Shown here piece by piece: positions 46,440-58,687 of a stretch of DNA of 64,000 nucleotides. Below the pieces are notes generated by a model. That model was given only the letters and a program-made list of their open reading frames with translations, had not been told where the DNA came from and did no database searches. A program made the translations under genes and the position numbers. Each line of letters starts with the position of its first letter. Positions within the stretch are counted from its first letter, which is position 1. Source of the stretch: Calliopum simillimum (taxonomy: Eukaryota; Arthropoda; Insecta; Diptera; Lauxaniidae); NCBI GenBank assembly GCA_951812925.1, contig OX638371.1:33454101-33518100 (forward strand), written 5' to 3'.

Positions 46440-46905
46440 ATTTAGGGTCGCTGATTATGAAACTGGCAAACGTTTTTTCCTATCACGACTAAGATCCGAG
46501 TTATCCCTGATTTAAAGTGCAGTAAACGCTATTCTCAGACATATGGTGTTCATCCAGAAAGTTGTTTTGCTCACTTTTGCCAACTTTAAGCTTCCTCATT
46601 AAACCATATCTTTAAGTTTCTCAATTGGATCATTACTTTCCCAGATATTATCCATTTAAGTAAAGGTACTCGTATCGCAATTCCCTGTAATAAATGAATA
46701 CATTAAATTTGAATACCTTTACTGCGATGATATCTCTGAAAGTAATAATTCAATTGGAAAAGTAGATATTATAGTTTATGGAGGAGGATCAGGACTATTC
46801 AATCACGCTGACAAAAGCTAACTACACTACTTCCTGAAAGTCCACCATATGTCTGGAAATTGCGTTTTCTGCACTTAAAATCAAGGATCTCAGACGTAAT
46901 AGGAA
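46440..46905. repeat. Foldback repeat related to 32620-32830
   Basis: AGGGTCGCTGATTATGAAAC starts the block. AAAGTGCAGTAAACGCTATT near 46515 and CAGACATATGGTGTTCATCC near 46537 pair with CCACCATATGTCTGGAAATT near 46844 and GCGTTTTCTGCACTT near 46862. The left half matches the copy at 32620. It abuts the R repeat at 46906. Confidence 0.7.
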
Positions 46906-47657
46906 ACAAGTAAAGGTGTTTCCTTTGGCTTGGCCAAACATTAAATACCCTACACTGCAGTAATTTGAAAATTTTGCTTATGTTGGAGGTGCCACGACTT
47001 CTTGTCCGAGTTCACCTAGTTTTTACTCAGAGCTTGCATTTATAGTTCTTAGAGTCTGAGTGAATTTTGGTTGAATTATCTGTAAATACTTACGTTTTAA
47101 GTATATCGTTTTGAAGCTTTTGCTTATATGGGAGGTTCCACGACTTCTTGTCCGAGTTTACCCAGATTTTGCTCAGAGCTTGCGCTTATAGTTCTTAGTG
47201 TTTGAGTGAAATTTAGTTGGATTATCTCAAAACACTATTTTAGTATAGCATTTTGAAACATTTGCATGTATGGGTGGTGCCATGCCCTCTTGTCCGAGTT
47301 CACCCAGTTTTTGCTCAAAGCTTGCGTTTATAGTTCTTAGCTGTGTGAAACTTAGAAGGATTGTCTCAGAAAACGTCTTCAGTGTAGCATTTTTAAGCTT
47401 TTGCTTATATGGGAGGTACCATGCCTTCTTGTCCGAGTTCACCCATTGTTTTGTCCAGAACTTGTATTTATAGTTCTTAGTGCTTGAATGAAATTTAGTT
47501 GGACTATCTCAAAAAATGTTTTCAGTATGGCAGTTTGAAACTTCTGCTTATATGGGAGGTGCCATGCCCTCTTGTCCGAACTCGTCCAATTTTTTCTGAG
47601 AGCTTGCACTTATAATTCGTAGTATTTGGGTGTATTTTGGTTGCATTGTCTTAAAAA
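46906..47657 (+). repeat. Dispersed repeat family R, copy 4
   Basis: Starts AACAAGTAAAGGTGTTTCCT, then TAAATACCCTACACTGCAG. TTGTCCGAGTTCACC-type words recur near 47003, 47151, 47291, 47432 and 47573, giving about five units of roughly 141 bp. It breaks off at a TTGGTTGCATTGTCTTAAAA junction before the GGACATGG block. Confidence 0.85.
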
Positions 47658-48895
47658 GTTAGCGAGATCAAATTTAGATTTTTGTGTATCACAGTGTTAG
47701 TGTTATAATTTAATTTTTATTAAAATTTAAAAAATATATTTTCTGTGTCTAAGTTCCTTAATTTAATGAAAAGTAGAATACCAAGATCCCAAAAATTTGC
47801 AGAGTGCGTCTGAAGCCAGATTTCATGCTGTATGTTACAGAACATTATAATTTAGAGTTAAATTTGCGATAATAAGTATTAAAATAATACCATGATAACA
47901 ACATAGTCCTTTCCCGGATCTAAGCCAACCCAACCTCAATTCCTTAAATATTCACTAAAAGCGAAGAAATGACTCTAAAACACTCCGGTAAGAGCCTCAA
48001 TTTCTTCCTATTTGATCCATCAATAAAAATTCTTAATAAAGCTCTTAAAAGAATCCCTTCTGATTCACATTTTCGAAGAATTTGCTATCATAACTCACGG
48101 GTTAACTCAGAAAACAGTCATTACTTAATTTAGAGCTCTTTCTCCTTTGTAAAAAGAAACATATGCACTAATAGAACAATATTTTTTGTTAGCATACTCA
48201 GAAACCAAACTAAAATGCTTCAATTAATTCACTTAAATAAAAAGAATGATAAAATTAAATCTACACATAAAATCTAGGTGGCATCACTGTTAAGCATATG
48301 TTGTTCCTGTTTTAGTTGTTGCTGCCACAGTGCATTTCAATATGTTGTTACCGCTACTACTAAATACAACCAGCGCCCAAAGCCAACAATGGAAATTGCA
48401 TAATTTATTAATGAGCGAGTGCAGTGTAGTGCACAGCTAATGCTTAGCGACAGGCGAACGATGCAGCAACATGTGCCAGGACATGCACCATTTTTTATCC
48501 TACTTTATTGGACACATATTAATTAATGAAATGGTGTACCTTTTTTTGGCACCATGTAATTTAGACTACACACAGGATAAGAAATACTCGAATTCAAACT
48601 GACAAAAACTGAAAAGCAAATTATTTTACTACCAGTAATATTTATCTGTATATGAAACGGTGATTGTTAAAACCTTACATGTTGCATAACGTTTAGTACC
48701 TGGAGACCGATATCTCTGTTCGGTCGACATTATAAACTTATTCTGTGTTGTGAAAAAGTATCAAGAAGCCGGTAACCGTCGAAAAAATTTGAAAAGTTTC
48801 AAAAACTTAAGTCTGTGGGAGACTTAAGTCGAAAAGTATTGTAAAACATTGATTTGTGCCACGGCACCTTGTGATATCTCGCCCAATTTCAGTTC
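47658..48895. other. Unannotated DNA
   Basis: No motif recognised. 48280-48480 is less AT-rich and might be unique host sequence. Confidence 0.35.
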
Positions 48896-50817
48896 AGACT
48901 GATTCCATTTCAATTCATCCGGTGAGTGTGCACTTAGGTTTGCAAATCAACTTCAAACTAGCAAAATATTTTTCTACAATCAAAATAAGGGAACACGTAT
49001 TTTTTTTTTTTTGGTTTGGACCAAAATTGGGGATTTTATGGCGTTTTGTAGGAATTTTGCCGAAAATTTAATTTTGAAAAATTCATGGAGTTTAATCGGT
49101 TTTTTCAACCGCATTTCTTTATTTATCAACTGATTTACATGAATCAAAATTTATTTGGTGCACAATGAAATTCTTTTATGTAATAATTAAAAAAAAAATT
49201 TTCTTTAACCCTTACTTTCCTTAAAATTGATGTTTATATTTTAAATAAAAATGCTAATTTTCTCAAAAACGCCATCTTTTTTTTTCTCGAAAATTTGCAC
49301 AGTGATAGTAAAGCACGTCTTCTTTTTTCCAGTAATGGCGGTTTTCTTGCTTTTTTTGTTATAAGTGTAAAATTTGCAACTTTTAACGTTAATATTGAGT
49401 TCTTCTATACAAAATGAATAAAAAAAATTACACAGTTCAATTTTCACTTTCCTTCAACCATTTTTGGTTTTCAAGATATCTTGAAAAACTTGAATAAAAC
49501 CCATAAATTTGAAAAAAACCGAATTCTTTATTTTTGAGACACATAATTCATTTATAATAAGTTAGATGGAACTTAAATATACTCACGGTATAGAAAACCA
49601 AGCATTGTTTTGTTTTTTGCTATTTGACCGTACCGTGGCTTTTGTTTTTCTTAGAAAGTTATCGGGATTTTTATTAGTTTCTTTTTCGATTGCTTCATGT
49701 AATTTCGCGACACATCATAGTCTGTGAAATGACCACACGGCTGCTATCCAGACTGCTTGTGAGTTTCTAACTCAAGTGCTAAAACTGACACCAGCTATTC
49801 AATTAAAAATTTTGCTGTTGATGAACTTTATTCCTTTAGGATAAACAAAATTGAACAGTGGAAAAATGCAAAGAAATGCAAAAGTATTCAAAAATGCCAT
49901 GTTTGGAAGAGTGAGGGAACCAGAGGGTTAACTTCTTGTTACATAGCCACAACAGCACAACACAATTACACGAAAGTAATCGAAAAAAAAACTAATAAAA
50001 ATTCCGAGAACTTTCGAAGAAAAACAAAAGCCAAGGTACGGTCAATTCGCAAAAAACACAAACAATGCTTGGCTTTCTATACCGTGAGTATATTTAAGTT
50101 CCATCTAACTTACTTTAAATGAATTTTGTGTCTCAAAAATAAAGAATTCGGTTTTTTTCAAATTTATGGGTTTTATTCATGTTTTTCAAGATATCTTGAA
50201 AACCAAAAATGGTAGAAGAATGTAAGCGCCATTTTCGGAATCAGTATCGCAAAACCGTCTAGGAAAGTGAAAATTGAACTGTGTAATTTTTTTTATTCAT
50301 TTTGTATAGAAGAACTCAATATTAACGTTAAAAATGGCAAATTTTACACTTATAACAAAAAAAGCAAGAAAACCGCCATTACTGGAATAAAGAGGACGTG
50401 CTTTACTATCACTGTGCAAATTTTCGAGAAAAAAAAAGATGGTGTTTTTGAGAAAATTAGCATTTTTATTTAAAATATAAACATCAATTTTAAGGAAAGT
50501 AAGGGTTAAAGAAATTTTTTTTTTAATTATTACTTAAAAGAATTTTATTGTGCACCAAATAAATTTTGATTCATGTAAATCAGTTGATAAATAAAGAAAT
50601 GCGGTTGAAAAAACCGATTAAACTCCATGAATTTTTCAAAATTAAATTTTCGGCAAAATTCCTACAAAACGCCATAAAATCCCGAATTTTGATCCAAACC
50701 AAAAAAAAAAAAATACGTGTTCCCTTATTTTGATTGTAAAAAAATATTTTGCTAGTTTGAAGTTGATTTGCAAACCTAAGTGCACACTCACCGGATGAAT
50801 TGAAATGGAATCAGTCT
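48896..50817. repeat. 1.9-kb near-perfect palindrome
   Basis: AGACTGATTCCATTTCAATT at 48896 and its reverse complement ending at 50817 open arms of over 800 bp (left to about 49712, right from about 49960) around a loop of about 250 bp. By eye the outer 600 bp of the arms are nearly identical. The right arm has about 40 extra bp near 50220-50262, including CGCCATTTTCGGAATCAGTA. Each arm contains a 68-codon frame (49241-49447 minus, 50267-50473 plus) differing at four residues. They are mirror images of each other and show no known domain. The target duplication is not clear. Confidence 0.93.
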
Positions 50818-50943
50818 TCAGAGATACTTTAAAGCAAGTAGGCCCCCTGTAGTAAAATTCAGAAAGATTGCTTTATTTGTTTTCTTATTATAACGTATCA
50901 ATGTTGTGACCGCTGCCACGCAATTCAAGAAGTTTGTATAGTA

Positions 50944-51818
50944 GGGGAGAATGGGGAGTTGTGCGACAGGTTTGGTTTCAGGGAAAAAAAACTATGAAAT
51001 TAATTTTTTTTTAGCATTTCGGTGTTCAGAATCTTTAGTATGCCTCAAAATACAACTTCTGGCTAATGGGTTCGGTTGAAATTTAAAAAAATCTAAAAGA
51101 TATGCTTGTTAGCGCAAAAGACGCGTTTATGGGGAGTTGTGCAACACGGAGGGAGTTGTGCAACAAAACTTAAAATTAAAGAAAATTACATATTTTGACG
51201 AATATTCTTTACGTAATTTATTTGTGAACAATGGTAAAGTTAAAAATCATATTGAATGTCAAAAAAAAAAACAAAATCCAATCAATCCAATTCCCAGTGA
51301 ATAAGGGTGTAGTAGCTGGCTGTTTAATTGGCACATTTCACATGTATTGCAATTCTTCAGATTCGGATGGATTTGGAATTATTTTCACTGCGACTGCGCT
51401 TCGTTGGTGATGATTTGACGGCCTTTTTCTTATTTTGTTGCGCAACTCCCCACTTTCTACATATTCAAAATGGCCACCATGGCATCGATACATCAAATGT
51501 TTATGCATCATTACTTTCATGAGTTGAAAGGATATTCACAAAGGAATGTTTTGTATACACTGTCCTTTATGATCAGCTTCAACAAGTGACTGAAAACACC
51601 GCAAACACAAGAGGCCAACGAAACTTTCCGACAAATTTTTTAACGCACAATGAAGAGCGACATGAAGAATATGTATTGACGTGACGAGTGCTGGTGAAAA
51701 AGTTAGATCGTGACGAGACAAACAATTGACAGTAGTTGTACACATTACTACTACTGCCATTTGACATTCATCGACGTGTTGCACAACTCCCTCTGTTGCA
51801 AAACTTCCCAATCTCCCC
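50944..51818. mobile_element. TA|GGGGAG element with repeated GGGAGTTGTGCAAC word
   Basis: The left end is TA then GGGGAGAATGGGGAGTTGTG. The right end, reverse complemented, is TA then GGGGAGATTGGGAAGTTTTG. TA lies at 50942-50943 and 51819-51820. The word GGGGAGTTGTGCAAC occurs at 50953 (GCGAC variant), 51131 and 51151. It occurs inverted at 51437, 51778 and, as a variant, 51795. The 875 bp have no transposase frame; small overlapping frames on both strands are unsupported. The TA|GGGGA start resembles the Tigger end at 19140. Confidence 0.88.
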
Positions 51819-52029
51819 TACATATAATTTCTCCCAAGTTTTTGACAACATCGCTTAAGCCGTTTACGAGCAATATTGAATCAAATTTTTCAGTTGCTAA
51901 AAGTGGCCGTAGTACTTGTTGAATACCGCTAATTAGTAAAAATTAAGGTTTTTCTTAATGGGCGCACAGTTACTGAAAGATTTCCATCCCCAACGACCTT
52001 TCTCCTGGTTATTCTTTGTTTACCACCTC

Positions 52030-52160
52030 CTCTCCTATCCATCTCTACTTTCGTAACTTACCCTTAGCAGTTCCACGGGTAGTTTAGGGCTAGGGTGGCG
52101 TTCATTGCGTAGGGCAAAAACCTTACATAGATCGACTAGGTCCATAGCGTAGTTTCTATA
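52030..52160. repeat. Short dispersed segment shared with 15436-15500
   Basis: On the minus strand this reads TACGCTATGGACCTAGTCGA, TCTATGTAAGGTTTTTGCCC and ACGCAATGAACGCCACCCTA, matching TACGCTATGGACCTAGTTGG and the downstream ACGCAATTACCGCCACTCTA at 15436. Element type unknown. Confidence 0.65.
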
Positions 52161-52299
52161 GTATTACCTCTTTAATTTTCATCAAAACTGTTGAAGCTGC
52201 TTTCGATTAATATTGATTGCAATTTTTTAATTATTAAAAAGTGGGAGAGGCATCTCTTGATGCTAATCGCTTTTCAACCATTACAAAATGTGATAACAC

Positions 52300-52661
52300 A
52301 GGCACAAAAAATAAAACTAATAGGAGTGCCCAAAAATGGAACACCCTTTACCGTAGCATTTTAAAAACTTTGCTTGTAAGTGAGGTGCCAAACCTTGTTT
52401 TCAATCTGAGCTTGCTTTAACTCAAATAACGCTTACAAAACGGCATTTTGAAAAATTTTCTTGTATGGGAGGTGCCACGCTCCTTAAACCGGATTCACCA
52501 AGTAACTGCTCAGAACTCGTCATTACTGTTTCAAGTATAAGTATGTAATTTGGTTGCATTCCCGTAAATAGTGCTATAAATATAACATTCCAAATGTTTG
52601 ACAGCAGTGTACAAAATTTCATTGAATTATCTTGCTTCCTGGACGTACTGATAGACGGGTT
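52300..52661 (+). repeat. Dispersed repeat family R, copy 5 (partial)
   Basis: Diverged units with TGTATGGGAGGTGCCACGC near 52464 and ACAAAATTTCATTGAATTAT near 52612. It is cut where foldback family P sequence begins at GTTGTCCCAAGATCATAATG. Confidence 0.75.
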
Positions 52662-52976
52662 GTCCCAAGATCATAATGAAATCGAACAATACACATATTC
52701 TAAGAACATATAAACCCTTTATATCCTGTTTTTATGGATATTTTCAACTCTTTTTTTCCCCCCTCCAAAAACTGGGCTGAAAAATTTCACCAGAGGTCAT
52801 GTTTGACGAAAAGTGGTTAAAACTTAAGAAAAATGGGTCAAAACTGTGATAAATATGCAATGTGAAAAGTTCTCAATGATTTTAACGATTTTTTTCGCTT
52901 TTGGGATAAAATTGCGAACTTTTAGTGTTCAGCAACTATTAGTGAAATTTTATAGCAAATATTTTTGTATTAGGGG
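52662..52976. repeat. Foldback family P, truncated copy
   Basis: GTTGTCCCAAGATCATAATG, AACCCTTTATATCCTGTTTT and TTTAGTGTTCAGCAACTATT, then AGTGAAATTTTATAGCAAAT, colinear with the copies at 33171 and 29567. The other arm is missing, replaced by a TTAGGGGAGAGGC sequence. Confidence 0.78.
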
Positions 52977-52978
52977 AG

Positions 52979-53500
52979 AGGCACCGGTTGTGAACCGAGC
53001 TCTGAAGTGAACCATTAGTTACTTTTCTTTCCCTAACTGACATATCGCCAATCTTTCAACAGTCAAAATCGTCTTTGGACATGAGTCAGTTTTTGTGGTT
53101 ATACCGAAGACGTATTGCTTGTGCTAGCTAAAGACATCATGTTTGAAAATCGATTAGATATAGCCCTATTTTACTTTTATAACTTTTTAGAATTTCGTTA
53201 TCGCATTACTGACTTATATCATATCGCAACGTCAATGCAAAACTAGATAACTCCAATTTTCAAGTTTTTAGATAATTCAATTTCATTATTTTTAAAAATT
53301 TGAATTTACACTGAATTTCGACATTTTTTCTTTTGTTTTTTTCTTAAAACTTTGCAGTGGTGCCACTTAAGAGAACTCCGGTTGGACAGGATTGTACACA
53401 AAACCATGAAAAACATCATAGGCCACTTATCCCAAGAATGATAATTTAGGAGTTATCTAGTTGAAGCATTGACGTGGCGATATACTACTAATACTAATCG
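52979..53500. mobile_element. Possible TA|GGGGAG element, one end visible
   Basis: TA at 52975-52976 is followed by GGGGAGAGGCACCGGTTGTG. The word GTGAACC occurs twice close to the end. ATATCGCAACGTCAATGCAA near 53222 pairs with GCATTGACGTGGCGATAT near 53466, giving an internal inverted repeat centred near 53355. No matching right terminus was found, so the extent is uncertain. Confidence 0.45.
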
Positions 53501-55762
53501 CACATCCACTTTCTCCACTCCGTTTTAAATGGCAAATGTCAGCCAGCTTAAAAAGTCGTAATGGATAGCTTAAACAAAATAAACCACAAACTTATTACCC
53601 GTCATTTAAAAATTGAAAAGTGAAAACCGCAAGGGAAATTGACCAGAATAAAGAAAAAACTCAAAATCAATTGGGTTGTTAAAATCAAAAACCAATTCTT
53701 TAACCACAAACGACCACAACCACATATTGGGTCATTAAATAGCAATTATTAGAAAATGATTGGGCTTATACGAGTATACTGGCCAAGGCAGCATACAAAC
53801 CAAAATGGCAGCCATATTTGTTTTGGTATCATCTTAAATGTGTTCATTTTGTTTTGACGCGCTCTGATGGCAATACTTTCACAACCCCACATGCTGTTGA
53901 CACTGGAAATAAGTACAGCAATAACTCAACCCACTGTTCACATATATACAAACACATAACACATATATACATACTCCACTACTATCAACACATATTTAAC
54001 GCCTAAAATGGCCATCGGGTTCTAATGCGTTTTTAAGCCTTGTCAATTATTTTTCGTAGGCGCATGGATTTATTTGCAATTTGTGGAGCTACCGTTTGTT
54101 TGACTGTGGGTTCGGATGTATACGTTTGTCTCTCTGTCTGTTGTCACTATGATTTTCTTTTAGGCTCAGAAGGGAAAATTGATTGCCCACATCGCGACAG
54201 CGGCGTTGCTATTGCCACCATAGAGTCTATTTTTCTTAAGGGCTCTATCAGTCAACAATGAATCGTCGTCGTTCCTCACTCAAGTTGTTATTGTTGTTTT
54301 GTCTTGTTCTCGTACATTAGGTTTCTGGGACATAGCCTGAAAACGATTTTTTTCCTTCTTACATTTTCACGTAAACTTGGGATTTATCTAGCGTTCATTC
54401 AAGAGGATTGCATTAACAAATTTGTTAATTATATGAAATCCCTGCGGAAGCCTTCAGTCCTTGTGTACGAGTTCATGCACACACAGTCTTTGGCTATAAT
54501 TTCATTAACTAATTGATGTTTAAAAAATTTTGTAAATTGTGTGTTTTAAACGTATTGGTGAAAAATATTGAATTAAAGAACTTGATGGATTGATATTGCC
54601 GAAATTTATTTTTCTTGAATATCTTAAATTTTATGAGGGGGGCCGATTGACTACATTTCTAGATAATAACAAAATGTTTTTAAAATCTTTACATATAATT
54701 TTAAAAAAAGGAAATCACTTGATGATATCTACTCCCTTTTTAAGTTAATTTCAGAAGAATTCATTTATATTTGAATAATTTTAATTTATATTTCAGAACT
54801 TTTCAAATATGTTTCAGAAATTTTCAGTTACTTTAAATTATATTTCCGTAAATTTAATTTATAATTCAGAAATTTTCATTTACTTATTTCAGAATGTTTC
54901 GTTGTTTTAGCAAAGGAAATCATTGGTTTGTCAGGTTTTATTAAGTTTTCGTACAGGATTTTGTCATGTTCTCAGGTTTTTTGGATGGTTTTTTGCCTAT
55001 AGGATTCGATTGAGTTTTTTGATTAGGTTTCTTCATGCTTCACAAGTTGATTTTTAAAAGTTTTGGGTCACAATTTCATAGATCTTTTCAGGATTTATCA
55101 GTGATTTTTTGTTCATGACAGGTTTGTTGTTAGATTTTCTTGTATCTGCGAGGGTTTTTAGATCGGTTTTACATAGTTTTGTGTTGTTATCATGTTTAAT
55201 TTTCATGTTTCTGGTTTTTTCGAAATAATAATGTTAGGTAAAAAAATAGTTCCCCAAAAATTTCAATTCTTGTGGCTTGAATTGTTTTTTAAACCTGTTC
55301 GAAAATAAGCTATTGTTCTTTTACAAAAAGATTACAGTTTCTAGATTTTTCAACTTTAATAAAATATGTGGAGTAGACCAAATAAAGTACAAGCTGGCAA
55401 TGGCTCTTCTTTAGGAGCTTTGTTTCCTCTCTGTTGAATTTAAAACTTTCATTGAAAACAGAAAATGTCGCATCAGAATCAGAAGCATTTTAACCACTTC
55501 AAAATACTGGTATATAATCAAATTTAAAGGAGCAAAAATTGAAACTGCTTTCAAAGACGTAGTCAGAATTTTGTTTCGGTGGTTTCTTTGTAAAAATCAT
55601 ACTAATGATTTGTGTAATTGAAACTTTCCTTTCCTCCCCAATACTTTTTTATAATCTACACACTCAGCCGTTTGACGACCCGAGTGTTGTTGTTACGTGT
55701 ATAGCATACGGCTGAATTTTGAAATGGTCGGTTCGTTAAACATGCTTAAAATGTGAAAGAAA
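53501..55762. other. Unannotated DNA
   Basis: 54720-54900 contains a diverged short tandem of TTTATATTTCAGAAATTTTC words. 54000-54310 is less AT-rich and possibly unique. No supported gene; the frames at 54040 and 54304 have no domain. Confidence 0.35.
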
Positions 55763-56393
55763 TTTTAGTTTCGTCAAATCTGGTAAACAACTTTAAAGTC
55801 CTAATCTTTGCCTTTAAAACCTAATTTAAATTATGTTGATATCTTTTTTTTCGTCAAAGATATCCTAACCTAAAAAGACACAAAAGCGCAAAAAACCCGT
55901 TTAGCCAATATTTCGGTCTACGATATCTCTTAGAAGCATGAAGATATAAACACAATTTAAATTAGATTTTAAAGGAAAAGATCATGACTTTTAAATATTT
56001 TAACCACATTTAACGAATAAATGATATGTTACATAGTTATATAGCTTCAAAACATGGCAAAAAACGACTTTTTTCGGCTTTTAGATTAGAATATCTCAAA
56101 AACTATACACGATAGAGCGATTCTGAGGTCGGAATCGCGTGAAGCATCGCAAAACACATCGAATGTGATTATTTTGATTTTTGTTTAATGTAGTTAAAAA
56201 AAAAAATTTTATTTTTTTGTATGGGAAAATGCCCCAATTGGAAAAGGGATTATCTTTAAAAAAGCGCCACCTCTATAATTTTATTTTTTGCATAGAATAA
56301 CTTCTATTGACATCTATAATAAGAATATACAAAAAAATCCGAGGTACATCAAAATTTTATTTAAATTCTCCCACAAGCACCGTGCCACTGAAT
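55763..56393. repeat. Half copy of the 60267 palindrome
   Basis: TTAGTTTCGTCAAATCTGG through AAAGACACAAAAGCGC, GAGCGATTCTGAGGTCGGA, GGGAAAATGCCCCAATTGG and CCGAGGTACATCAAAATTTT is colinear with 60968-61720, the centre plus right arm of the palindrome. It ends TCTCCCACAAGCACCGTGCC. It lacks about 190 bp between GATTATCT and AAAAAAGCGCCACC present in the longer copy (61429-61611). Confidence 0.88.
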
Positions 56394-56892
56394 ATTCAAA
56401 TAAGTCATATTTTTAAAAAACATTCTTCGTTTTTTCGCGTTTTCTTCGCGTTTCATGACTTTTTGCGACATTTTGGTGAACAAATTTGGTTACACCCAAG
56501 GCTCCACTCTTGTTTGTTGGAACCAAAAATTAAAAAAAAAAAAAAATTAAAAATTTTTTTCGTGTTTTCTACGCGTTTCATGACTTTTTGCGACATTTTA
56601 GTGGAAAAGATTAAAAAAATGTACTAAATACGTCGTTTTTTTGAATAGTAGTGGAATTTTATATAAGGGCAAAAGTAATGACATACTATAAATTGGCTGG
56701 GATTTCGTTAGAAATAAATAAAATTGGCTAAAAACATTAAATTATGTTAAAATATACCATGGGTAAAATTATTGCATTTATCGTTTTATCAAAATAGCAG
56801 CCAATCCTAAATAACCACTGTTTGAAATCTTCTTTTTGCATTTCCCAACAATTGGATAAATGGAGATAGGACTATAGCGCTCTAAGGTATCG
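56394..56892. other. Unannotated DNA with a short duplication
   Basis: GCGTTTCATGACTTTTTGCG occurs at about 56448 and again at about 56572, a direct repeat of roughly 120 bp spacing. Nothing else assigned. Confidence 0.45.
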
Positions 56893-57527
56893 ATATATTC
56901 TTGATCAGCCTCAACTCCTTAGGCGATATAGCCATTTCAGTCCGTCTGCCTGGCAGGCTGCCTATCTATGGAAATATTTTTCACGGGAAAACTAGGCAAG
57001 ATAATTGGATGAAAATTAGTACAGTGGGTTCGCCTTAAAAGTTAGCTCGAGAGATTGAAAATGAGCGAAATCAGTCAACGGATACGCCTACAGCAGCAAA
57101 ATACACTTAAATACTATGGATACTAAGTATAAGCTCTAAGCAAAAACTAGGCAAAATCGAACTAGAGGGCGTGGCACCTCCTATATGACCAAAAGCTTCA
57201 AAACGCTATACTAAAAGTGTTTTTTGAGAAAATTGATCCACGTTTGACTCAAACACTAAGAATTATAAATGCAAGCTCTCAACAAAATTTGGGTGAAATC
57301 GGACAAGGGGGCGTGGCACCTCCCACATAAGCATATACTGAAAACGTTTTTTGAGATGATCCAACCAAATTTCACTCAGACACTAAGAACTATAAATGCA
57401 AGCTATGAGCGAAAACTGAGTGAACTCGGAAAAAAAGGACGTGGCATTTCCCACATAAGCAAAATTTACAAAATACTGCAGTGTTATTTATTTTTTTGGC
57501 CATGCCAAAGGTTACCCCCCAACAAGG
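56893..57527 (-). repeat. Dispersed repeat family R, copy 6
   Basis: A minus-strand copy: the complement of GACATGGCTATATC lies near 56930, several GGGCGTGGCACCTCCCACAT units lie near 57170-57450, and the TTGGCCATGCCAAAGGTTAC start lies at the right. The GGACATGG block is diverged. Confidence 0.82.
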
Positions 57528-58687
57528 TATTTTTAATATCACCTGTTTCCTAATAACTTCTATGCCGGATTTACAGAAAACCTTACACGACGTAATAAAA
57601 CGGGTAAACGTATTCGTATTTAGAAGATCAACATACGCTAAAAACACTTTCCAAATGGCCTCTTGGGGATTTTTGCCTTTTTTGCAGTGTGTTTACTGTA
57701 GTTTCTGTTCGTTTTTTTTTTTTAGTTTTCTTAAAAGGCTTATGAAAACCTATTTGCCAAAAAACAAGGTTTCATCAGGAGATTTTTTGTTTGATTTCCG
57801 CAAAAAAAAAGTTGTACCTTACTTCGTTCCATTAAAATATCGTACTTGAACACCGCGGCGTGATGAGTCTTTATGTTGCTATTTAGCAAAAACCTTTAAC
57901 TTTAGAAAAATTCATAATATTTGGTACTAATTCACTTAAAACAAGGCGCAAACTTATAGAAAAATACCTGACCACCAATGTGCCTACCAATCCGCTTTTC
58001 GTTGGCCAAAACACAAAAAAAAAAACAACAACAATAAAAAATATTTCGATTTCATGAAAACCACAAACCTCATTGCAATGTCAACACATTGAAGCAAAAA
58101 AGATAAAAAAAAACAATAGAAAAAAAAAATTAGATGGTAACACTGCTGCTGCGGTGACTACTTATGCATTTTGTCTACTAAAATACCTCATGCATTTGTA
58201 GGTACGAACTGCAAAATGAACTCATGGAAAAAACCTTGTCATCATTGTATTCCAAACGCAAAAAGCCAGAAATGCTTCTACAACTCTTTTGGTTTGCGGT
58301 GTTTGAAAACAACGCAAAAAAAACCAAAAGTGCAACAAAAATTGGTGAAAGGAATGAATGCTGAATGGATTTGTTACACTTGTGCTCCATTTCACGGAAT
58401 TGAAACTAAATTATGCGAAGTTTTCCATCTATGCCGCAAACAAAAGCGCTTTAGAAAAATTTTCGTACAACTTTTAGGAGATGGTAACCAAAATGCTTGA
58501 GAAATGTTTGCTCTAGTATTAAGCAAATGTAGCAAAGCAAAAAAAAAAAAATATATAGAAAATTTAGCTTCAGTCGACCAAGACCGACTGTGATTTTCTT
58601 AAGAATGGTCGCTGAACGATCTTAGAGAGAGTGTACAAAGTAAGTTTATTTGAAAACATATATGACAGATTCTTTGTGAAAACAAAC
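57528..58687. other. Unannotated DNA
   Basis: Contains open frames at 57481-57849 and 58171-58500. The latter encodes a 109-aa cysteine- and lysine-rich sequence (CHHCIPNAKSQKCFY) with no recognised domain. Spacing of its cysteines does not match a zinc-finger pattern I know. Kept as unassigned. Confidence 0.3.

Noticed and set aside
49241..50473. Two nearly identical 68-aa frames on opposite strands
   Set aside because: They are mirror-image positions in the two arms of one palindrome. No domain or start context supports a gene.
48896..50817. Calling the palindrome a TTCAG-duplicated transposon
   Set aside because: TTCAG occurs near both ends but not at symmetric positions relative to the arm boundaries, so the duplication is not supported.
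58171..58500. 109-aa cysteine-rich frame as a zinc-finger protein
   Set aside because: The cysteine and histidine spacing does not fit a known finger and the region is lysine- and poly-A-rich.
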